Made by a program: the position numbers and the translations under genes. 14,110 bases of DNA from Oehlia diaphana (Eukaryota; Glomeromycota; Glomeromycetes; Glomerales; Glomeraceae). Under the pieces are notes generated by a model. It was not told where the DNA came from. It made no database searches and saw nothing but the letters and a program-made list of their open reading frames with translations. The stretch lies in the NCBI GenBank assembly GCA_003833135.1, contig QZLH01000106.1:1-14110 (forward strand), in the 5' to 3' direction. Each line of letters starts with the position of its first letter. The stretch's first letter is position 1. Shown here piece after piece: positions 8,270 to 14,110 of the stretch.

Positions 8270-8525
8270 CTAAATTAAAATAGATTAAACAGACCGCAAT
8301 AAATTAAAATATATATTATTTTTTATTCTAATTACTTCTTATTTTTACCGTATTTTATTTTATTGTGAAAATAAAACCGCGTTTTTAATAAACAATCAAG
8401 TTTTGAAGAAAACTTTTCTATTTATTATTAATACATTGTAAAAATTATTTTATTAAATTAAAAACTACAGATATTTTTAAGATAAATGTTCTCTCGATTT
8501 ATTTTTTTTTCTTGAAAAAAGACTA
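8270..8525. other. AT-rich spacer
   Basis: No coding potential or organised repeat was recognised. Confidence 0.5.
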
Positions 8526-9192
8526 AAAGATGTTAAATGGTCCTACTCAGTCCTACATAGTCTTTCTTAGTCGGTCTTTGGGACTGGACCGTGGTCACAG
8601 ATTGTATATGGTGCAGCAGGACGGTGATCCTAAGTTTTGTTATTTTTTGATCTGGTGATTGTAGAAAGATGAAAACAGCTTGTTAGAAACGTCTCATCTA
8701 GACGAGTCTGGTGATGGTTGTTTTATCTTTCTGTGATCGCCGAGTAATTCTACAAAATGCTAAGATTCATTATTTTACCATTTTTTTTACTGAACCATTT
8801 AACGCTGCCTGGCTACATGTAAACCAACAGATAATTAATATATTTAAGGTTTATAAGTTCTGCACGCACTATACAACTAAAAAATCATTATTTCTATAAA
8901 TATATTGATGGATTACCTAATTATTCAATTATTTAGAATTATTTGGCCAGTCCAATAATGAAATGAATTTTTTACATATTTTTAGAATATCTTTTAAATA
9001 TTACTGCATTAGTATTTTTATTTTCATATTTACATCATTTATATGTGGTCTTTTAAAAGTCCAATGATCTTAAAAAGAGTGATAGTCTTATTGCTATTCA
9101 CAAAGACCCTAGAGTTTGTAGTCTTTTTGGTTCAGTCTTTTAAGTCTTAAGACTGAAAATGCCATAAGTCCTAGGACCGAGTTAACATCTTT
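8526..9192. mobile_element. 667-bp inverted-repeat element (ends AAAGATGTTAA...GGTCCTA)
   Basis: AAAGATGTTAA at 8526-8536 is perfectly inverted at 9182-9192. Just inside, GGTCCTACTCAGTCCTA on the left matches the inverted GGTCCTAGGACTTA on the right, so the ends are imperfect terminal repeats of about 24 bp. Both subterminal zones are rich in AGTC/GACT and GTCTT motifs (left 8540-8590, right 9045-9170). The interior has a 62-codon open frame at 8711-8899 lacking a convincing protein character. TTAA occurs in both ends but inside the inverted repeat, so no target duplication is clear. Non-autonomous, superfamily unassigned. Confidence 0.5.
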
Positions 9193-9400
9193 AAAAAAAA
9201 CCACAAAAATTTTACAATAAAGTTCGTTAAATCTACGTTATCGAAAATTTGTTAATTCGGCAAATGTCATATGGGCTAAAAATATCGCGAAGGTGAGGGT
9301 TATGTTGAATAAAAAATTAATTCGTGATCCGTCTCCAAACCAGTGAATTCTACTACTTTTCAGGGAATTATTTTTGCAAATTAATTAACAGAAAATTTAG

Positions 9401-9585
9401 GTAAGAGCAATAGATATAGCAGGCAGGAAATGTGATGTGAACTTACGAAATTAGTAGAGAAAAATAGTTTAGAAGAAACTGACATTCCAAAAGTATTCAC
9501 CATACAAAATTAGATATATATCGCTCAGTATAATCAAAATATGGTACAATAAGCTAGACAACTTGTGATTGATAGAAATAAATAA
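9401..9585 (+). pseudogene. Short coding relic inside the TTAA-flanked element
   Basis: The plus-strand frame starting at 9401 reads VRAIDIAGRKCDVNLRN. Near 9448 a one-base shift leads into KLVEKNSLEETDIPKVF, then TIQN, a TAG at 9511-9513, IYIAQYNQNMVQ, a TAA at 9550-9552, and ARQLVIDRNK before the final TAA. The mixture of charged and hydrophobic residues looks like ordinary soluble protein. It is too short and broken to assign; it may be a fragment of the element's own former gene or of a captured host gene. Chance is possible. Confidence 0.28.
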
Positions 9586-10102
9586 TTTTAATATTTTTTT
9601 TTTATTTTTTTTTTGTTTATGCCTTTAAAAACGCTATATTATACAAGAATTATACCGATCACAAAGTTAATAATTTTTTATTAAATATTTTTATATGCTG
9701 ATAAATAATTTGTTTTAAAAGGCCGGAATCCAGCGTCGCCAAAGAAAATATTTTTTAACTAATCATACAATAGGTCTTTTCAATTCTGATCATTCGGGTT
9801 TTTTGATCGAAAATCCATTAACATGTGATCAAAATCAAAATTGAGTACTTTGATGAACGGTTAACCTTGGTCACCTTTTTCTTTTTTAAAAATGGCAAAT
9901 AAGCAATACCATAAAGGTATAGCAAACTTTTTGAGGGCGCATATTAAAACTTTACCAAGCACCTGAAAACGTTAAAAAAAAAAGCGATCAAAATTTTTGT
10001 TGTTCGGAAAGTTCTGATTGTTGATCAGGTTACACAATTTCATCAGCCAATAATTATCAACTAATACAAAAATTTTTGACGAATCTTTAATTCCCAACAA
10101 TT

Positions 10103-10323
10103 GGGAGAGCATAGTAAACATGTAGTGTATGGTTGGCTATGTATGTAGGGTATGGTTAAACATCACATATAAAGTGATCACGTGACCATACGTGGTACAG
10201 AACGGTCTAGGCCTTTCCTTATTTGGTAATAAACAATGTAGATCTGTATGGAACGCGCGTGAAATTTTGCATACCCTACATACATAGGTATCCATACACT
10301 ACATGTTATATGTTATCGTAACA
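10103..10323. mobile_element. MITE nested in the TTAA-flanked element; flanks share CCCAACAATTGG
   Basis: The left arm, ACATGTAGTGTATGG then CTATGTATGTAGGGTATG (about 10118-10154), is repeated inverted at about 10270-10306. The 12-mer CCCAACAATTGG stands at both borders (10093-10104 and 10324-10335). Because the element's own ends begin with GGG/CCC, the true duplication could be 8-10 bp of this 12-mer, compatible with hAT or Mutator-like insertion. The right end reads ATCGTAACACCC, sharing the 10-mer ATCGTAACAC with the end of the hAT element at 12825-13245, which favours hAT. The centre contains GATCACGTGACC. No coding capacity. Confidence 0.65.
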
Positions 10324-10333
10324 CCCAACAATT

Positions 10334-10401
10334 GGTTACACTATTTTCATACAAGTTGTAATACAAATTTGGCTATCACCAATTTGTATAGCATCGTAAC
10401 C
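10334..10401. repeat. Imperfect hairpin adjacent to the nested MITE
   Basis: GGTTAC (10334-10339) pairs with GTAACC (10396-10401), and ATACAAATTTGG (10361-10372) pairs with CCAATTTGTAT (10379-10389) around a very short loop. It could be a tiny inverted-repeat element or a cruciform-forming stretch. Confidence 0.5.
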
Positions 10402-10557
10402 TTAAATGGTAAGTATGTGTTGATCAAACTTGCGAAATGACGAAAATTTATCATTCCATTATTCCAATTCATTATTCATTATAAACTGGGCAAATCAGCT
10501 CAAAAACCAATTAATTTGTCCCAAAATGCATTAGTAGGTTCGGAGACGGATCACGAA

Positions 10558-10936
10558 TTAAGTTGTCTCAGCCTTATGAATGGTTTACGCCTAAAAATAG
10601 TAATTAATTATGGCAACTTAAGCGAAAAAAAAGAAAAAGAATGGAAAATGCAAATGAAAAAATATATTAAAATAACTATTATACATAGCTATTTATTTTT
10701 TTTTTTGGCAATGAACAAGTTAAATTACAAATAATCTTTAAACACAAGTGATTCTAACTTAAAAAATCCTTAAAATAAATTATGTTTTATTCATACGATT
10801 ATATAATAAGCAACTTCTTAGAGAAAATTCGATACATAAAATATAAGAAATAAAGAAAATAACAAATTCATATTCGTTTCATAAAAAATCTTAATTATTA
10901 TATATTTTTGGATTAAAAAAATGTATAATTGTAAAC
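10558..10936. other. AT-rich spacer downstream of the 177-aa gene
   Basis: This includes an A-rich, lysine-coding plus-strand frame ending at 10734 that starts without ATG and crosses the end of the TTAA-flanked element; it is not considered a gene. The 3' untranslated region of the minus-strand gene at 10937-11470 must lie here. The similarity with the other paralog's downstream flank ends within about 15 bases of the stop codon (ATAATTGTAAAC versus AGAATTGCAAAC). Confidence 0.45.
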
Positions 10937-11470
10937 TTATTTCGATGCAAGGAATTGTTTCAAATAATATTCAAGATTTTCTTTGAGTTCCCTAGAAAAT
11001 TCAACATATATTTCTTGTTGTTGTTCTTCATGATTAAATTTAACTCCATGAATATTTTTATTTAAATATTCAACGATTGACGAATGTGGGATCAATACAC
11101 AAGTGACTTTATAACATTTTTTTTCTTCAACTTTAAGAAAATAAAATTCATGCAAATTATTTGGTTGAACATGATTTTGAACTGAGTAATTATTATTGTT
11201 GTTATCTAAAATCTCAGACACAAGTTCAAAAGATATTGAAGTTTCTCTATAATTAATATCGTAAATTTGATAATCATTGGGTGGTTTGTAAAAGAAATTC
11301 GAGATAACATCTTGTGAGTTGATGTCTTCTTGTGAGTTGTTGGACAATATTTGATGATCTTGGACGAGTTGTCTTGGAGTCATTTGTTGTGTGCTAATAT
11401 TAGCGTTATCATCTTGAAACATCGTAGTTGTCACGTGAACTAAGTTCTCATTGGCTTGTTCGTTAATCAT
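10937..11470 (-). CDS. Uncharacterised 177-aa protein, close paralog of the gene at 4201-4725
   Basis: The function is not recognised. The ATG at 11468-11470 begins MINEQANENLVHVTT. The N-terminal ~55 residues are polar (STQQMTPRQLVQDHQIL) and differ from the other copy by small insertions and deletions. From EDINSQDVISNF onward the two proteins differ at about eight positions in 128 residues. The domain holds FYKPPNDYQIYDINY, ISFELVSEILDNNNNN, HEFYFLKVEEKKCYKVTC, HSSIVEYLNKNIHG and a C-terminal charged helix with LKQFLASK. Two half-motifs, YDINY...VSEIL and YKVTC...VEYLN, look like an internal duplication. There is no signal peptide, membrane span or intron. Most base changes from the other copy in the last ~98 codons are silent, so the gene is probably under purifying selection. 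Similar lineage-specific expansions of small Asn-rich proteins are known in arbuscular mycorrhizal fungi; a link to any named family would need a search. Confidence 0.82.
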   Translation of the reverse strand: MINEQANENLVHVTTTMFQDDNANISTQQMTPRQLVQDHQILSNNSQEDINSQDVISNFFYKPPNDYQIYDINYRETSISFELVSEILDNNNNNYSVQNHVQPNNLHEFYFLKVEEKKCYKVTCVLIPHSSIVEYLNKNIHGVKFNHEEQQQEIYVEFSRELKENLEYYLKQFLASK

Positions 11471-11598
11471 CTTTGAAAGGCATATAATGTAAAATATTGA
11501 GGGTGAATTTTCAAATAAATATAAAATTGATATTTTGAAAAATATAGTCTTTTTTTAAAAAATAAAATTAATTATCTTAGAGGGCAATGAAAATAAGC

Positions 11599-11606
11599 TA
11601 TTTATA
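11599..11606 (-). promoter_or_regulatory. Candidate TATA box for the 177-aa gene
   Basis: TATAAATA on the minus strand, about 130 bases upstream of the ATG at 11470, corresponding to the octamer upstream of the 174-aa paralog. The evidence is weak in AT-rich DNA. Confidence 0.3.
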
Positions 11607-11613
11607 AAAAAAT

Positions 11614-11725
11614 ATACTTTCAATAAATGTTGTACAACTTTATATAAATAAAGTAAGTTTATCTTGATTTTCTAGTTATCAATTATACTTTTTAATAAAT
11701 GTTGTGCAAGTTTATCCTGATTTTC
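11614..11725. repeat. Two-copy direct repeat upstream of the 177-aa gene
   Basis: ATACTTTCAATAAATGTTGT then ACAACTTTAT and AGTTTATCTTGATTTTCT (11614-11672) recur as ATACTTTTTAATAAATGTTG then TGCAAGTTTATCCTGATTTTCT (11685-11725). The first copy carries an insertion of about 16 bases. This is a local tandem duplication in the presumed promoter region. Confidence 0.7.
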
Positions 11726-11850
11726 TTGATTTGGGAATTGGCTTATGTGTCAGCAAAAGTATGTTTATGAAGTAACTTTTTTGATTCCAAATATGGTGTT
11801 AAGGATGATTATCAATAAAACGACATCAACAATCTTAAACATCTTTTAAG

Positions 11851-11894
11851 ATTATCATCCGATACTGTAGTAGTCACGTGATATAGGTCTCATT
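11851..11894 (-). pseudogene. Relic of the paralog family's N-terminal coding region
   Basis: Minus-strand AATGAGACCTATATCACGTG then ACTACTACAGTATCGGATGATAAT aligns with codons 7-22 of the 177-aa gene (AATGAGAACTTAGTTCACGTG then ACAACTACGATG...GATGATAAC), with roughly three quarters of bases identical and small deletions that break the frame. It also matches the 174-aa copy (CTCACTTGACTACTGCGAT). The neighbouring bases show no clear continuation, so this appears to be a fragment left by duplication or deletion. Confidence 0.45.
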
Positions 11895-11947
11895 TTCAAT
11901 AATTAGGCTTTATTCAAAGAGAATTTGAAGAACTTGATTTAAATAAA

Positions 11948-12227
11948 TCAGTAAATAAAACTTTCGTGAATTAAATCTTTAAATTTATATACATGTTCAC
12001 CTTTTGTCAAAAAAGCGCAAATATTTTCTTTGCTTTCTTGCTCAAATAATAAATTAATATACAACAGCTAATAAAATTTAAAAGACTTTTCCGACTGTCC
12101 CTGTTGTGAATGTAATTTCTTGAGAGTTAGAAGTATGAGAAGTTAATTTCTGTTCGTTTTGAAATGGAGTTTTTTTTTCCTCTTTCTTTTCAAAAAATCG
12201 GAATTTCGATTTTTCAATTTCTTTGTA
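11948..12227 (-). pseudogene. Decayed gene, unknown product, one frame break
   Basis: From 12227, after an acceptor-like TATTGACTAG, the minus strand reads YKEIEKSKFRFFEKKEEKKT, then PFQNEQKLTSHTSNSQEITF and TTGTVGKVF, with a stop at 12078-12080. A second frame from 12067, also just after a TAG, reads LLYINLLFEQESKENICAF, then LTKGEHVYKFKDLIHESFIY, with a stop at 11948-11950. Together these are about 88 residues of charged, protein-like sequence separated by a 10-base offset too short for an intron. No domain is recognised, and no homology to the neighbouring paralog family is evident. Segment lengths are within chance, so the call rests on composition and adjacency. Confidence 0.35.
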
Positions 12228-12616
12228 CTAGTCAATATATGTTTAGATCGAAAGTAATTATAATTTCGCTCTGATATTATATGGAAATAATAACTATAAA
12301 ATAGTAATTTTAACATATCCAAAATATAATGACGACGAACTTTTTTTTAAAAACAATGAATCCAATAAAAAACTTGCGACTGTATTTACAGAATTATAAT
12401 ATTATTGTAAATTTAAAGTGACCTTATATAATATTACTAAAAGGATGTAATTTTTTTAAAGAAAAAAAAAAAGATTTTAATATCACCATTTTACAACAGC
12501 ACTTTTTCAACTATAAACTTTTTCCATAATTTACGAAATTAATGGCAACACAAATAAGTTATAAAGGGGCTAAAAATAAATGTGAGTATTAAATTTTTAA
12601 TTCGGTCAAACATAAA
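12228..12616. other. AT-rich spacer without recognisable feature
   Basis: No protein-like frame, organised repeat or regulatory signal could be singled out. Confidence 0.5.
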
Positions 12617-12740
12617 CTCTGGAGTACTACGATCAATACCATATTAATAGAAGATCGTAACACGCTGGGAGTGCTACGATCATAAGTGGAAGATCGTAGT
12701 ACTCTGGAGCACTACGATCAATACCATATTAGTGGAGGAG
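12617..12740. repeat. Three-unit repeat with internal TACGATC/GATCGTA pairs
   Basis: Units start CTCTGGAGTACTACGATC (12617), CGCTGGGAGTGCTACGATC (12663) and CTCTGGAGCACTACGATC (12702). The first and third share CAATACCATATTA as well. The first two units also contain GATCGTA after TACGATC, so each can fold into a hairpin. The first unit ends ATCGTAACAC, the same 10-mer found at the ends of the hAT element at 12825-13245, so the array may be relics of hAT ends. Confidence 0.75.
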
Positions 12741-12824
12741 TGGATAAACTGTCATACAATAATCAAGATCACACTTTTGCTGCTTCATAGAAGAAGCAAG
12801 CATCAGTCTTTGGTTTGATTAAAT

Positions 12825-13245
12825 TAGTGTTACGATCCGTCAATCCGCCAATCCGTCAATCCGCGGATTTATCCGATCCATAACTCATCCGAATCATCCG
12901 GATTGGTGACGGATGGTCCGGATGAATAATCCGGATGAATCCGGATGATCCGTTTAGATATGGATTGTTAACGGCCCAATAAAAAAGCTTCTGTTGATCA
13001 CGTGACGTTACACAAATTTCCAAAAAAGGAAATTTCCCGCCCAATAAAAATTCAAACCTGATTGCATGCCTGTTACACAAATTTCCAAATAAGGAAATTT
13101 TCATGGTGATCGTTTAATTCTGGCCGGATTTAATCTCTTCCAAAAAAATTAGTCACGTGACGTTTATTTTCGGATGCATCCGCGGATATCCGGATCGTAA
13201 CGGACCGGATTGACGGATCACGGATTCATCCGGATCGTAACACTA
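12825..13245. mobile_element. hAT-type MITE with 8-bp target duplication GATTAAAT
   Basis: Perfect 15-bp terminal inverted repeats, TAGTGTTACGATCCG at 12825-12839 and its complement ending at 13245, are flanked by GATTAAAT on both sides (12817-12824 and 13246-13253). The 8-bp duplication and TAGNG start mark the hAT superfamily. More than 20 copies of ATCCG/CGGAT crowd the two arms, analogous to the ACCCG repeats of the element at 6590-6987 but with a different motif, so the two belong to different subfamilies. The 421-bp element encodes no transposase; the minus-strand open frame at 12856-13104 merely reads through the repeats. The intact duplication and ends suggest a recent insertion. Confidence 0.9.
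12975..13104. repeat. Internal ~65-bp direct duplication within the hAT MITE
   Basis: CCCAATAAAAA...GTTACACAAATTTCC then a short A-rich stretch and GGAAATTT occurs twice with a constant offset of 65 bases (CCCAAT at 12975 and 13040; GTTACAC at 13007 and 13072). The middle part differs: only the first copy holds GATCACGTGACGTTACAC, the second reads GATTGCATGCCTGTTACAC. AAATTTCC...GGAAATTT is itself a small hairpin in each copy. Confidence 0.75.
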
Positions 13246-13253
13246 GATTAAAT

Positions 13254-13733
13254 AAACAATTTTCTACAAATGAAGTATTTACAAAATAAAAAAAAAATCA
13301 AATAGTTATGCGGTTTTTTATAAATTTTTATATTATTTATGTTTATTGTTTCATTAGACTCTGTTGTCCTATACGGAAAAAAGAACGACTGTGGGTTTAT
13401 TTATATTTAAATTTTGTAATATATTTCATTCATCATTGGGAAAAGCTTTAGTAAAACCAAAAGAATTATATGAGAATTCTTATGTTCAGCTAAGTAGTTA
13501 AAACTTTTCATTTATAATGTTATTGTAATCGTTAACAATATTACATTTGTGATTATTAAACAAGAATTTAATGTCAATAAATTAGAAAAAAAATTTTGTT
13601 TCAAATACTGCCCTATAAAAAACTGGATACGTTTTTTATAAAGTTTTTATAAGATTTTTTTTCCTTAGAAATAACGTGGATACGGAAAAATGCACAATTC
13701 CGTATCACAAAAACGTATCATTTGCACGATTTT
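13254..13733. other. AT-rich spacer with TACGGAA/TTCCGTA inverted motifs
   Basis: No gene was recognised. Around 13620-13730 there are several GGATACG, ATACGGAA and TTCCGTATCA motifs, some forming a short hairpin (TACGGAAAAATGCACAATTCCGTA). These may be relics of an inverted-repeat element. Confidence 0.4.
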
Positions 13734-13817
13734 ATCACGGAATTTACACTGATTTGTTACTGAATTTACAAGGTTTAGTCACAAAATTTATAATGATTTG
13801 GTCACTGAATTTACTGC
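13734..13817. repeat. Degenerate ~22-bp tandem repeat (TCACTGAATTTACAATGATTTG)
   Basis: Four successive units start ATCACGGAATTTACACTGATTT (13734), TTACTGAATTTACAAGGTTTA (13757), GTCACAAAATTTATAATGATTT (13778) and GTCACTGAATTTACTGC (13801), with unit lengths of 21-23 bp. Confidence 0.6.
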
Positions 13818-13837
13818 TTAAATTACTATTATTTAAT

Positions 13838-13860
13838 TGCCGATCCGCCTAAAATCGGCA
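13838..13860. repeat. Short hairpin TGCCGAT...ATCGGCA
   Basis: A 7-bp perfect stem around a 9-base loop. A third TGCCGAT lies at 13899-13905. It may be part of an element extending to the right edge. No gene is visible from here to 14110. Confidence 0.5.
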
Positions 13861-14110
13861 CTGCGTTACTAATAAAATTCGGGGTTAACGTTAAATTTGC
13901 CGATTTTGTGCTAGAACACAAACTTCAAAAAAGGATATCTCATAGATGACATATTGACTATAAAAAAAATCATCTGATATACTGAAAAAATACTTGAAAA
14001 AAACGAATTTGCAAAAAAAAGTTATACATTCGTCAGATTTACACCTTAAAATATACGAAATTTCAATATTTCATTTTACTATATTGCGTTATTTACATTA
14101 AAAACCTATA

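Larger units (their letters stand above)
9321..10557. mobile_element. TTAA-flanked inverted-repeat element, possibly piggyBac-like
   Basis: A 21-bp end TTCGTGATCCGTCTCCAAACC (9321-9341) is repeated in inverted orientation at 10537-10557 with one mismatch. Both copies are bordered outside by TTAA (9317-9320 and 10558-10561). TTAA target duplication is the established signature of piggyBac transposons; the assignment here is inference because no transposase is recognisable and the ends lack the common CCC start. The 1237-bp span holds a short plus-strand coding relic (9401-9585), a nested MITE (10103-10323) and otherwise AT-rich sequence. The similarity stops at the TTAA on the outside and after 21 bp on the inside, as true terminal repeats should. 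Confidence 0.5.

Noticed and set aside
8711..8899. Plus-strand open frame of 62 codons
   Set aside because: It lies inside the 8526-9192 inverted-repeat element and has no recognisable features.
10516..10734. Plus-strand open frame of 72 codons
   Set aside because: Its start is not ATG, its first part is the terminal repeat of the TTAA-flanked element, and the rest is a lysine run from A-rich sequence.
12617..12740. Possible CRISPR-like array
   Set aside because: There are only three units, with unequal lengths and partly conserved 'spacers', in an apparently eukaryotic genome. Hairpin-bearing transposon relics explain it better.
12856..13104. Minus-strand open frame of 82 codons
   Set aside because: It reads through the ATCCG repeats and internal duplication of the hAT MITE. 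It is not a transposase.

Overview
This looks like nuclear DNA from a fungus with an extremely AT-rich, repeat-laden genome. The best guess is an arbuscular mycorrhizal fungus (Glomeromycotina, Rhizophagus-like). The signs are the low GC content, Asn- and Gln-rich proteins, sparse short genes, many small inverted-repeat transposons and coding relics riddled with frame breaks. This is inference, since no conserved marker gene is present. No rRNA, tRNA, CRISPR array or bacterial signal was seen.

The genic content is one small family present three times. Two convergent-looking, full-length paralogs lie on the minus strand (4201-4725, 174 aa; 10937-11470, 177 aa) and are about 94% identical over their last ~128 residues. 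A third, far more diverged member lies on the plus strand (1392-2538). It has the same domain near its N-terminus, then a long Asn/Gln-rich tail, and it is interrupted by two single-base frame breaks. A short relic of the paralog N-terminus sits at 11851-11894. The shared domain contains two successive copies of a Y-x-(I/V)-(S/T)-(C/Y) half-motif and ends in a helix with LKQ(F/V)L. I do not recognise its function.

The rest is mostly transposon-derived. From left to right: an AT-rich stretch with homopolymers (1-1391); two adjacent TA-flanked inverted-repeat elements (2836-3182, 3214-3715); a Ser/Pro/Thr-rich minus-strand relic (3908-4097); a 33-bp minisatellite (4902-5195); a degenerate inverted-repeat element (5889-6331); a textbook hAT-type MITE with an 8-bp target duplication and ACCCG subterminal repeats (6590-6987); a 125-bp MITE (7353-7477); a decayed minus-strand gene (7646-8269); a 667-bp inverted-repeat element (8526-9192); a 1.2-kb TTAA-flanked element (9321-10557) with a coding relic and a nested MITE (10103-10323); a second decayed minus-strand gene (11948-12227); a three-unit repeat (12617-12740); a second hAT-type MITE (12825-13245); and a degenerate 22-bp tandem repeat near the right edge.

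The most interesting points are the unrecognised duplicated-motif family under visible purifying selection, its Asn/Gln-tailed frame-broken member, a 10-mer (GTGTTACGAT) shared by several mobile-element ends, and an excess of CACGTG palindromes inside MITEs. Open frames of 40-50 codons are expected by chance at this base composition, so the decayed-gene calls rest on amino-acid composition and chaining of segments, and are held at low to moderate confidence.
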